Assembly: GCA_046153685.1 (NCBI GenBank)
Contig: JBJXGH010000129.1
Coordinates: forward strand, 43,210 to 107,209
Reading direction: 5' to 3'
DNA length: 64,000 nucleotides
From: CAMAPP01 sp046153685
Lineage (GTDB): Bacteria; Pseudomonadota; Alphaproteobacteria; CADEGL01
The first letter of the stretch is position 1, and each line of letters opens with the position of its first letter. The notes below the pieces were generated by a model, which had not been told where the DNA came from, made no database searches, and worked only from the letters and a program-made list of their open reading frames with translations. Positions 17,469-25,384 of the stretch are shown one piece after another. A program made the position numbers and the translations under genes.

Positions 17469-18692
17469 TTAGAACGTCATCTTGGCCTTCACGATGCGCG
17501 GCTGGCTCGCCTGCTGCAGCGCGCGGCCTACAAGGCGATTCACACTCGTCAATCCGTCCAAAAGACCCGGAACGACGACATCCGACGGCTTTGCCTGTTG
17601 CGGCAAATGCCGAAGCGCGGTCGCCATCATCCAGGCATCGCGGTCGCCGTCATCGACCAGCATTTTGATCAAGCCCATGTCCTGCGCGCGCGACGTGCGA
17701 ATCATCTGCTCTAGACGCGGCATCGAGCGGGGCACGATGAGCGCACGCTTGTCGAAGGACAATCTCTCGCAGAACGTATTATAGCCGCCCATCGCGACCA
17801 CGCCCTGGGCGCGCGCGACTAGGTCTTCCATGTGCGCGTCGAAGGTGATTGCGCGCACCCGTGCAACTCTGTCGATCCGCGCCTGAAGCGCGGCCTTCTG
17901 TTCGGGTTGCAAGAAGGGCCCGTACACCACGAGCGCCGGCAGCGGCAGACGCGCATCGGTCTCGTAGGCGCGCAATACCCAGTCGATGAGATCGCTACCG
18001 TCCCCGCCACCGCCTGGCGTCACCAGCAAGAACGGCTCGTTGAACAGCGTCGCGTTGCTGGAGGTTGACCGTTCCAGACTCGGATCCTGCCCCAGATATC
18101 CCGTATATGTGATCTTGCGATGGACGGCTGCCGAAACCTCCAGACCCTCCAGCGGGTCGCAGATTTGCGGTAGGCCATAGACCCAAATCTCGTCGTAGAG
18201 GTCGCGCAGCGCCGGGAGCACGCCCTTGCGTTCCCATTCGGGTGCAAGAAGGGTTGGTTCGTCCATCACGTCGCGCAAACCGAGCACGAGGGGTATGCCG
18301 CGCTCCTTGAGCAAGGTTAAGGTGTCGCGCACCTCGCCGCGCAGGCCCAAAGGCTCCTTGTCGACGATAAACAAATCGGGCTCGAACACCTCGGCGGTGT
18401 GCCGAATGATCGAGCTGCGCAACGCGAGCGTGTCCTGCACGTCCATGTTCAGGCTAAGCGACGTATACTCGCCGTTGCGCAATTTGATGACGCCGGGAAC
18501 ACGAACGAAATCGACGCGTGTGCGGAAATCGAAGCTGCCAATGATCGGCGAGCCCGAGAGGATGAGAACCGAAAGATTGCGATAGGTCCGGACCAGCGAA
18601 TGGGCGATTGCGCGACATCGGCGCAAATGCCCGAGGCCGAAGCTGTCGTGGCTGTATATTAGAATGCGCGTTCCGCGCGCGCGGCCAACCAT
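17469..18692 (-). CDS. MurG-like GT-B glycosyltransferase (second paralogue), first operon gene
   Basis: Protein of 407 residues. The start is the ATG at 18692, preceded by a GGGGGG-rich ribosome-binding site; an upstream extension to 18848 is not protein-like. N-terminal motif YSHDSFGLGHLRRCRAIAHSL matches the GHLRR loop of the transferase at 13311-14465. C-terminal motifs are LLVTPGGGGDGSDLI and VVAMGGYNTFCERLSFDKRALIVPR, the nucleotide-sugar site. As the first gene of the 11-gene operon, it should share a promoter region with the divergent ABC protein (bases 18693-18913). Confidence 0.86.
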   Translation of the reverse strand: MVGRARGTRILIYSHDSFGLGHLRRCRAIAHSLVRTYRNLSVLILSGSPIIGSFDFRTRVDFVRVPGVIKLRNGEYTSLSLNMDVQDTLALRSSIIRHTAEVFEPDLFIVDKEPLGLRGEVRDTLTLLKERGIPLVLGLRDVMDEPTLLAPEWERKGVLPALRDLYDEIWVYGLPQICDPLEGLEVSAAVHRKITYTGYLGQDPSLERSTSSNATLFNEPFLLVTPGGGGDGSDLIDWVLRAYETDARLPLPALVVYGPFLQPEQKAALQARIDRVARVRAITFDAHMEDLVARAQGVVAMGGYNTFCERLSFDKRALIVPRSMPRLEQMIRTSRAQDMGLIKMLVDDGDRDAWMMATALRHLPQQAKPSDVVVPGLLDGLTSVNRLVGRALQQASQPRIVKAKMTF

Positions 18693-18913
18693 TGCTTTCC
18701 CCCCAAAATGCAAGCCGGCGCACCCTGGCAATCGCGCGAGCCGATGTTTTCTCAGCCACGGGATTCGTGCCGCAAAACTATGGCACACGGGCCGTTCCCG
18801 GCGAAGTATTGTTTTCCCGGCGCCGCGCCCGTAGCGTACCGGCAGCACGCCCCTAAGCCTGATCGCCGCCTACCCGTGGTCGATCGGTGCGGGTTGTCCG
18901 CGGAGCATTTGCC
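18693..18913. promoter_or_regulatory. Divergent intergenic region between the glycan operon and the ABC/cNMP genes
   Basis: These 221 bases must hold the promoters for both the minus-strand glycan/importer operon and the plus-strand ABC gene. The G-run ribosome-binding site of the minus-strand operon is at its left edge, and GGAG before ATG 18914 at its right edge. I see no clear sigma-70 boxes and no CRP-like palindrome; an imperfect element GTGCC...GGCAC lies about 18770-18790. Confidence 0.45.
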
Positions 18914-21589
18914 ATGCCGCACGGTTTGTACGGATTCATTTTGCGATACAGCAAGAAGGAGCAATTGGGGCTCCTGCTGCTGGCGCTTATTTCCTATCCA
19001 TTCCTCTATTATTCGTATGACCAGCCCAAGCAGATCGTAAATCACATCAAGAACGCGACCGTCCATCGCATGGAGAAAGGCAATCTCGACGCCTATCCTG
19101 CGGAATCGATTTTCGGCATACCCTTGGACGCGGTCCAGTATCTGGCCTATCTGTGTTTCATATTTTTGATACTGACGTTTGTCAACGGCGGCTTCAAATA
19201 TTACATCAACGTGTACAAGGGCCGTCTGGGCGAACGCATGTTGCGCCGCATGCGTTACGAGCTTTACTGCCGGGTCCTGCGCTTCTCGTTGCCCCATTTC
19301 AAGAGAGTCTCGTCGGGCGAGATCATTCCCATGATCACGTCCGAGGTCGAACCCTTGGGCGGATTCATCGGCGACGCGTTCGTGCAGCCCCTATTCCAAG
19401 GCGGTTTGTTGATCGTGCCGCTGTTTTTTATCCTGGTGCAGGATCCTATCCTCGGCGCCGCCGCGCTCGCGTTCTATCCGTTACAGATCTACGTCATTCC
19501 ACGGATCCAGAGGCGCGTGAACCAATTGGCCAAGCGGCGCGTGCAGACCGTGCGCTCGCTTGCCGAACGAATCGGCGAATCGATTTCCGGAACCCAGGAG
19601 ATTCACGCCAATGACGCGTCGGCGCGCGAACGCGCGGATTTTTCCAATCGCCTGGGCACGATCTACCAAATTCGCTACGACATCTACCGCCTCAAGTTTT
19701 TGGCGAAATTTCTCAACAACTCGATCGACAAGCTGACGCCCTTCCTTTTTTACTCGATCGGCGGCTATCTCGCGTTCCAGGGGCGTGTTGATCTTGGTGC
19801 CCTGGTCGCGGTGATCGCTGCGCAGAAGGACCTGGCGGCGCCGTGGAAGGAATTGCTCGACTATTACCAGCAGAAGGAGGACGTCCGAATCAAGTACGAG
19901 CAGGTCGTGACTCAATTCGAACCGCCCGATCTGCTCGATCCATCGCTCGTCAATGGCGATCCGCCGCCTGCTCTGCGGTTTTCCGGAGATATCGCCGCAT
20001 CCAACATCACGCTGGCGGAAAGCGGGGCAGTCAAATTCCTGGACGGCGTGTCGTTCACCTTACCTATGACCGAGCGCATAGCGATTGTCGGCGACGGCAC
20101 GAGCGGCAAGGACGAACTGCCCCTGGTGCTGGCGCGGCTGCTATGGCCAAACGCGGGCAGCGTCTCGATCGGCGGCCAAAAGGCGTCGGCCCTGCCCGAA
20201 TCCGTAACCGGACGGCGCATGGCCTATGTCGGTCCGCAGACGTACCTGATTTCCGCGACCGTGCGCGAAAACCTCTATTACGGCCTGAAGCATCGCCCGC
20301 TGATCGCGCCCGAGCGCGACCAGCATGAAGCGCGCTCCCACGCTCGCGCGATGGCCGAGGCCGAACAATCGGGCAATTCGACACACGATACGCACGCCGA
20401 CTGGATCGATTACGCGGCCGCCGGCGTGGACGGCCCCGATGCTCTGACCGCCAAGGCCGTCGATGCCCTGCGTTTGGTCGGCTTGGACGACGATATCTAT
20501 CAATTTGGCTTGCGCGGCCGAATCGATCCGGCAAGGCGGCCCGAACTGGCGTCGCTCATCCTGAAGGCCCGGCAAAACTTCAAGTCGCGTCTCGGCGATG
20601 GCGCAGCCGCCGCCCTAATCGAGCCGCTCGACGCGGCGCGCTACAACACGAACGCGACACTTGGCGAGAATCTTCTATTCGGCACGCCGGTTGACGGCGA
20701 GTTCGCCGAGGAAAATCTCGCGAATAACCGTTATCTGCTCGAAGTCCTGCGAGAAATGGGATTGACCGCAGAGTTGTTTGAAGTCGGACGCAAGCTCGCC
20801 GAGACGATGGTCGAGTTGTTTTCGGGCTTGCCGCCAGGGCACGAATTTTTCGCGCAATACAGTTTCATCGGCTCCGACGATCTTCCGGGATTTCAAGCGA
20901 TACTCACGCGCCTCGGCAAGGACGAGTCGTCGCTGTCGGACGAAGAGCGCGCGCGCATCCTCGCCTTGTCGTTCAAGTTCATCCCCGCGCGGCATCGCCT
21001 TGATCTTCTCGACGACTCGCTGCAGGAGCGAATCGTCGCGACGCGGCGGCGTCTAGCCGAAGGCTTGCCCCCGAAATTGCGCGGTGCCATCGAGGCCTTC
21101 GACGGGTCCGCGTACAATGCGGCATCGTCCATTCAGGACAATATCCTGTTCGGCCGCCTCGCTTACGGCCAGGCACAGGGCGGCGATCGCATCGGCGCTC
21201 TCGTCGGCGAAGTTGTGGACGCGCTCGAGATGCGCGCGCAAATCCTCGAAGTAGGCCTCGATTTCCAGGTCGGTATTGCGGGTGCCCGCTTGTCGAGCGC
21301 GCAGAGGCAAAAACTGGCGATCGCACGCGCCGTTCTCAAGCGCCCAGAAGTCATGATTCTCAACCAATCAACCGCCGGTCTCGACGCGCCCGCGCAGGCT
21401 CATATCCAGAGCGGCCTCATCCAGCGGTTCTCCGGCGGTGGGTTGATTTGGGCGCTGCACCGCTCCTCGCAGGCCAAAGACTTCGACCGAGTAATCGTCT
21501 TACGTGGCGGCCAGGTGGTCGAACAAGGCCGATTCGACGACTTGAACCAGCCGGGACACGTGCTTCACGAGCTCGTGGCCTCGGAATGA
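18914..21589 (+). CDS. Exporter-type ABC protein with degenerate, expanded ATPase domain
   Basis: Protein of 891 residues; an in-frame GTG at 18887 is possible, but the ATG at 18914 has GGAG in front. Residues 1-330 are an ABC exporter membrane domain (helices such as QLGLLLLALISYPFLYY and VQYLAYLCFIFLILTF). The ATPase domain begins near 355 but is abnormal. Walker A is GDGTSGKD (393-400), with Asp in place of Ser/Thr. The signature is LSSAQ (793-797). Walker B ends ILNQSTAGLD, with Asn817 and Gln818 replacing Asp and the catalytic Glu. The H-loop His849 is kept. About 340 residues separate Q-loop from signature, against about 60-90 normally, and contain two more copies of the motif that follows the Q-loop: ATVRENLYYG (near 447), ATLGENLLFG (581-590), SSIQDNILFG (738-747). 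It probably binds but does not efficiently hydrolyse ATP. A cNMP-binding protein gene follows 19 bp later. Confidence 0.88.
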   Translation: MPHGLYGFILRYSKKEQLGLLLLALISYPFLYYSYDQPKQIVNHIKNATVHRMEKGNLDAYPAESIFGIPLDAVQYLAYLCFIFLILTFVNGGFKYYINVYKGRLGERMLRRMRYELYCRVLRFSLPHFKRVSSGEIIPMITSEVEPLGGFIGDAFVQPLFQGGLLIVPLFFILVQDPILGAAALAFYPLQIYVIPRIQRRVNQLAKRRVQTVRSLAERIGESISGTQEIHANDASARERADFSNRLGTIYQIRYDIYRLKFLAKFLNNSIDKLTPFLFYSIGGYLAFQGRVDLGALVAVIAAQKDLAAPWKELLDYYQQKEDVRIKYEQVVTQFEPPDLLDPSLVNGDPPPALRFSGDIAASNITLAESGAVKFLDGVSFTLPMTERIAIVGDGTSGKDELPLVLARLLWPNAGSVSIGGQKASALPESVTGRRMAYVGPQTYLISATVRENLYYGLKHRPLIAPERDQHEARSHARAMAEAEQSGNSTHDTHADWIDYAAAGVDGPDALTAKAVDALRLVGLDDDIYQFGLRGRIDPARRPELASLILKARQNFKSRLGDGAAAALIEPLDAARYNTNATLGENLLFGTPVDGEFAEENLANNRYLLEVLREMGLTAELFEVGRKLAETMVELFSGLPPGHEFFAQYSFIGSDDLPGFQAILTRLGKDESSLSDEERARILALSFKFIPARHRLDLLDDSLQERIVATRRRLAEGLPPKLRGAIEAFDGSAYNAASSIQDNILFGRLAYGQAQGGDRIGALVGEVVDALEMRAQILEVGLDFQVGIAGARLSSAQRQKLAIARAVLKRPEVMILNQSTAGLDAPAQAHIQSGLIQRFSGGGLIWALHRSSQAKDFDRVIVLRGGQVVEQGRFDDLNQPGHVLHELVASE

Positions 21590-21608
21590 ACACCGGCGGG
21601 AGAGACCG

Positions 21609-22055
21609 ATGAGTCTGATGGAAGAGGTTCATGCGCTGCGGCGGATTCCGCTGTTCGCGAGTATCGATCCGTCGAAACTTAAGCTTCTTGCCTTTACCAG
21701 CGAGCGCTTGACCTACGCGGCGGGTCAAACCCTGTTCCGTCAGGGAGAATTGGGCGACGCGGCCTATGTCATTCTCGACGGCAGCGCGGATGTCGTGGTC
21801 GAAACGCCCACGGGCGCGCGCAAGGTGGCTACGATCGGCAAGCATCAGATCGTTGGCGAGATCGCGGTCCTGTGCGATGTGCCGCGCACGGCCACCATCG
21901 TGGCCGCGGGCACGCTCGTGACGCTCAAGGTTTCGAAGGAAAATTTCCTGCGCATGATCGTGGAGTTTCCCCAGATGTCCATAGAAATCCTGCGTGAACT
22001 CGCGCGACGCCTCGAAAGCACAACGCTGCAACTTCAAGCCGCTCTCAGCAAATAG
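21609..22055 (+). CDS. Stand-alone cyclic-nucleotide-binding domain protein
   Basis: Protein of 148 residues made of a single CAP-type cNMP-binding domain with no DNA-binding domain. The beta roll covers about 15-115; the phosphate-binding cassette is GEIAVLCDVPRTAT, keeping Glu84 for the ribose and Arg93 for the cyclic phosphate, so cAMP or cGMP binding is likely. A C-terminal helix (SIEILRELARRLESTTLQLQ) replaces the helix-turn-helix of Crp. It lies 19 bp after the degenerate ABC protein and 3 bp before a methyltransferase. It could act as a regulatory subunit of the ABC protein (inference). Confidence 0.92.
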   Translation: MSLMEEVHALRRIPLFASIDPSKLKLLAFTSERLTYAAGQTLFRQGELGDAAYVILDGSADVVVETPTGARKVATIGKHQIVGEIAVLCDVPRTATIVAAGTLVTLKVSKENFLRMIVEFPQMSIEILRELARRLESTTLQLQAALSK

Positions 22056-22058
22056 GAC

Positions 22059-22544
22059 ATGAGCCGGCTCGATAGCTTCATCCGCCGGCTCGAGGCGCAA
22101 CGCGCCTGTCTCGGTCTTGCCGCAATTCTGGTGGCGGCCACGCCTGGCCCCGTGCTCGAACTCGGCCTCGGCAATGGCCGGACCTACGATCATTTGCGCT
22201 CGCTATTTCCGGGGCGCGATATCTTTGCGTTCGATCGCGCGCTCGCGGCCCATCCCGATTGCGTGCCCGACGCCGACCGCCTGTTCCTCGGCGACATGCG
22301 CGAGACGCTCCAGCGGCTGGCATTACCGGCGCGCGCGGCCCTGGTGCACGTAGATATCGGCGGCGGCAGCGAAGCGGCCAGCCGGGCGATGGCGCAACAA
22401 CTCGCACCGCTCGTCGCGCGCCATCTTGCTCCGGGTGGCGTCGTGGTCGCCGATCAGCCGATGGCGGAGCCAGGATGGACCGCACAATCCCCGCCCGACG
22501 GAGTGGCTGTGGGGAGGTATTTCGTCTATCGCGCGCGCGTCTAG
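22059..22544 (+). CDS. Small SAM-dependent methyltransferase
   Basis: Protein of 161 residues. A class I methyltransferase core is visible: motif I LELGLGNGRTYDHL (about 33-46), an acidic residue at the end of strand 2 (IFAFDRAL), a third motif LFLGDMRET, and LVHVDIGGG with the catalytic-side Asp. It lacks an obvious substrate domain. It starts 3 bp after the cNMP-binding gene, so it belongs to that transcript, and its end overlaps the end of xthA by four bases on the opposite strand. Confidence 0.78.
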   Translation: MSRLDSFIRRLEAQRACLGLAAILVAATPGPVLELGLGNGRTYDHLRSLFPGRDIFAFDRALAAHPDCVPDADRLFLGDMRETLQRLALPARAALVHVDIGGGSEAASRAMAQQLAPLVARHLAPGGVVVADQPMAEPGWTAQSPPDGVAVGRYFVYRARV

Positions 22545-23335
22545 AGCTTGAGGTCGATGACGACGGGAACGTGATCGGAGGCATCCGGCCAGCCGCGCGC
22601 TTCGCGAATCACTTTGGCCGATTTGAGCGCACCCGCGAGCGCCGGCGTTGCCCAGATGTGATCGAGCCTGCGCCCGCGATCCGAGGCCGCCCAGTCGCGA
22701 TTGCGGAAGCTCCACCAACTGAACAGTTTTTTCTCCGGCGGCACGAAGTGGCGGACCGCATCGATCCAATCGTGCGCCTGCTGCCAGCGCCGCAGGCGAT
22801 CGACCTCGGCGGACGTGTGGGATACGACTTTGAGCAATTGCTTGTGCGACCAGACGTCGTTTTCAAGCGGCGCCACGTTCAGATCGCCGACCAGGATCGC
22901 CTTGGTGTTTCGTCGCCGACGCCCGCTCCACCACTCCGCCATCTCGTCGAGAAAGGCGAGTTTGTGCGCGAACTTGTCGTTCGTTTTCGGATCGGGCACG
23001 TCGCCGCCGGCAGGAACGTAGCAATTGTGGATTTCTATGCCCTCGATGGTCGCGTGCGCGTAACGGCAATCGGCGCGGCCGACGCAGTCGCGGCTTGCCG
23101 CATTCTTGATCGGCCAGCGCGAAAGAATCGCCAAACCGTTATAGCCCTTCATGCCGTGGATGAAGGTGTGCTCGAAGCCGAGCGCCGCGATGGCTGCGTG
23201 TGGAAAGACGTCGTTCGCGGCCTTGGTCTCCTGCAGACACAAGACATCGGGCTTGGCCTCGCGCACGAGCCGTGCGAGCGGCTCTGGCCGCCGCCGCACG
23301 CCGCAAATATTCCAGGTGGCGATTCGTAGGGACAT
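22541..23335 (-). CDS. xthA: Exodeoxyribonuclease III
   Basis: Protein of 264 residues of the exonuclease III/AP endonuclease family, cutting DNA at abasic sites and degrading 3' ends. Conserved blocks: LRIATWNICGVR (2-13), LCLQETKA with metal-binding Glu (33-40), GYNGLAILSR, the catalytic NCYVPAGGD region, GDLNVAP with the catalytic Asp and Asn, RLDHIWAT and the final SDHVPV with the catalytic His. Length and motif order are normal. It lies downstream of ftsK and lolA on the same strand, separated by the amidotransferase and by an oppositely transcribed desaturase. Confidence 0.96.
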   Translation of the reverse strand: MSLRIATWNICGVRRRPEPLARLVREAKPDVLCLQETKAANDVFPHAAIAALGFEHTFIHGMKGYNGLAILSRWPIKNAASRDCVGRADCRYAHATIEGIEIHNCYVPAGGDVPDPKTNDKFAHKLAFLDEMAEWWSGRRRRNTKAILVGDLNVAPLENDVWSHKQLLKVVSHTSAEVDRLRRWQQAHDWIDAVRHFVPPEKKLFSWWSFRNRDWAASDRGRRLDHIWATPALAGALKSAKVIREARGWPDASDHVPVVIDLKL

Positions 23336-23402
23336 CGAGGCTGGGCTTATAGCCGGACTGGGCGGCGTCCGCGATATCTCGAAATCGCGCTTGGGCAGAA
23401 CG

Positions 23403-23435
23403 TGGACGCCCGGCTGGGGGGTGGCCGGGCGTCCA
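23403..23435. repeat. Perfect 12-bp inverted repeat
   Basis: Arms TGGACGCCCGGC (23403-23414) and GCCGGGCGTCCA (23424-23435) are exact complements around a 9-base G-rich loop. No T-run follows on either strand, so it is not a standard intrinsic terminator. It stands 67 bp before xthA and may be a palindromic repeat unit or a transcript-stability hairpin. Confidence 0.6.
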
Positions 23436-23478
23436 AGCTCCTGTAGGAACCCGGGTGCGCCGGGGGGGCCGCTCCCGG

Positions 23479-23508
23479 GCGACCCGGCGCCTTGGCGGCG
23501 CGGGTCGC
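23479..23508. repeat. Second GC-rich inverted repeat
   Basis: Outer arms GCGACCCG (23479-23486) and CGGGTCGC (23501-23508) pair perfectly, with further GC pairing inside around a central TT. Together with the 23403-23435 hairpin and a CCCGGG pair (about 23450 and 23475) it makes a dense block of secondary structure in the 278-bp gap between the amidotransferase and xthA. It may end the amidotransferase transcript without a T-tract. Confidence 0.45.
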
Positions 23509-23613
23509 TCTAAAACTCCAAATAGGGCGCGCGGCGTGCTTTATCCATGCGTCAAAGGCGGATCTGATATGCGTATGAAGCATGTTAATGCGAATCATAT
23601 TGCATGGCTTCGC

Positions 23614-24405
23614 TTACCCAACAGCCCTGCGCGCTTTTCGCCGCGCCTCAGCTTTGACCTGGCAGGCCTCGCCAAAGGCCCGAAACAACGCGACCGAGAG
23701 CGAGTTCTCCCAGAAACGCCATTCCGGGTGCCATTGAACTCCGACGACGAAATGGGGCGATTCCTTGATACGCACGGCTTCAACCAGGCCGTCAGGCGCA
23801 ACGGCTTCAATTGCGAGGCAATCGGCCAATTTGTCGATGCCCTGGGCGTGGAGGGAATTGACGGTGATGTCTTCGCGGCCAGCCAAATGGGCAAAAAATC
23901 CGCCTGGGGTGAGCGCCAGCGGGTGAGCCGGTTCATATTGAGTTCCCAGATCCGCATTCGCCGGCTCGCGATGATCGAGCATGCCCGGCAATTCCTGGAT
24001 TCGCTGATGGAGCGAGCCGCCGAGCGCCACGTTCAGTTCCTGAATACCGCGACAGATGGCGAGCACCGGCACGCCTGCGCCAATCGCCGCGCGGGCAAGG
24101 GCTAACATCGCACCGTCGCGCGCGTCGTCGTGCACGGTGCCGGGCACGCTGGGCGGGCCGCCATAGAGCGCCGGGGCCACGTTCGAGGGGCTACCCGTCA
24201 GCATCAATCCGTCAATCCTGTCCGCGAGATCCTCGGGATCGATCCAAGGGCCAAGCGCCGGCACGACCAATGGCAGGGCGCGCGCGCCATGGGCAACCGC
24301 GTGCACGTATTTATCGCCCGCGGCGTGAAAGGGGTGGGGGCCGAATTGCTTGGCGCAACCCGACACGCCGACCAACGGCGCGTTGCGCGAATTCCGTTCG
24401 GCCAT
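23614..24405 (-). CDS. Class I glutamine amidotransferase-like hydrolase (PuuD/peptidase C26-like)
   Basis: Protein of 263 residues. It has the triad of peptidase C26/gamma-glutamyl-GABA hydrolases: nucleophile Cys118 in LAICRGIQELN, then His225 and Glu227 in GVQWHPEW. The N-terminal GSPSNVAPALYG segment matches PuuD-type enzymes. The family removes glutamyl groups from gamma-glutamyl amines such as gamma-Glu-GABA. No putrescine genes are adjacent, so the substrate stays open. It is transcribed divergently from the desaturase gene, with 128 bp between them. Confidence 0.9.
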   Translation of the reverse strand: MAERNSRNAPLVGVSGCAKQFGPHPFHAAGDKYVHAVAHGARALPLVVPALGPWIDPEDLADRIDGLMLTGSPSNVAPALYGGPPSVPGTVHDDARDGAMLALARAAIGAGVPVLAICRGIQELNVALGGSLHQRIQELPGMLDHREPANADLGTQYEPAHPLALTPGGFFAHLAGREDITVNSLHAQGIDKLADCLAIEAVAPDGLVEAVRIKESPHFVVGVQWHPEWRFWENSLSVALFRAFGEACQVKAEARRKARRAVG

Positions 24406-24533
24406 GGCTCACCTAAACATTCTTTGTCGAAACATCCGTTGCGGACGCATCCGCTGTGTGAAGCCGGCGCTTCGGCCTTGTGCGTGCATCGAACTCCACC
24501 ATTTAATCATAAACCGACTCGCACCGCAGATGG

Positions 24534-25376
24534 ATGGCCCACGTGCCCGAACAGATCGATCAGCTCCTCGCCTACAAGGGCGCGGCCATCGCGGTCTGGC
24601 TGGTGTTGTTCCTTGTTCTCGAACGGCTCCGGCCGGCCGCCGCCAGGCCGAGCGCGCCCCTGAGCAAGATATCCGGAGGCGCGCTGGCCCGCCTTGCCGC
24701 CAAGCACGATTTGAAGCGTATCTCCAAGAACGGCGCATTATGGGCGCTCAATGCCCTGCTTGGCCCCGCCATCGTCTTGCCAGTTACTCTGCTCGCTGTC
24801 GAATGGGGCCCGGCTTGGCGGCCCTTAGGGTGGTCGGGCTGGCCGGCGCTGCTCCTCGATCTCGCCCTGCTCGATCTTTGGATATATTGGTGGCACCGTG
24901 CCAACCACGAGTCGTCCTGGTTGTGGCGTTTTCACCGCATCCACCATCTCGACAATTTTCTCGATGCGAGCTCGGCTGGAAGGTTCCACGCCGGCGAGGT
25001 CGCGCTGTCCGCGATGGTTCGCGGCGTATTCGTTCTCGCCCTCGACATTCCGCTCGGCCATGTGCTGGCGTTCGAGGCGCTGGTTCTGGCCGCCGCGATA
25101 TTTCAGCATTCCAATCTGGCGCTGCCTGTTGGCATCGAGCGCGCGCTCTCACACCTCATCGTGACACCGTCCATCCATTGGCTGCATCATCACGCGGTAC
25201 GCGCCGATACAGATTCGAATTACTCGACCGCCCTGAGCCTGTGGGACCGCGTTTTTGGGACGCGAAGCGCGAATGTGCGCTCGCCAACCATGGCGATCGG
25301 CTTGGCAGGCGAGCCCGATACCGGCCTTGGCGAGCTTCTTGCGGCGCCGCTTCGGCGCGCGTGGCCGGTCGGATGA
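24534..25376 (+). CDS. Sterol desaturase/fatty acid hydroxylase-family membrane protein
   Basis: Protein of 280 residues with a di-iron histidine cluster: H121RANH125, H134RIHH138, His191, and H215WLHHH220. Membrane helices lie about 15-30, 68-90, 103-120 and 160-190. Such enzymes hydroxylate or desaturate lipids (sterols, hopanoid-like lipids, fatty acyl chains, alkylglycerols) at the membrane. The substrate cannot be told from the sequence. It is the only plus-strand gene between ftsK-lolA and xthA and probably stands alone. The ATG at 24534 overlaps another out-of-frame ATG at 24530. Confidence 0.9.
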   Translation: MAHVPEQIDQLLAYKGAAIAVWLVLFLVLERLRPAAARPSAPLSKISGGALARLAAKHDLKRISKNGALWALNALLGPAIVLPVTLLAVEWGPAWRPLGWSGWPALLLDLALLDLWIYWWHRANHESSWLWRFHRIHHLDNFLDASSAGRFHAGEVALSAMVRGVFVLALDIPLGHVLAFEALVLAAAIFQHSNLALPVGIERALSHLIVTPSIHWLHHHAVRADTDSNYSTALSLWDRVFGTRSANVRSPTMAIGLAGEPDTGLGELLAAPLRRAWPVG

Positions 25377-25384
25377 CCGCCGGG

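Noticed and set aside
18693..18913. A CRP-type operator between the two divergent operons
   Set aside because: I looked for TGTGA-N6-TCACA-like symmetry and saw only a weak GTGCC...GGCAC pair.
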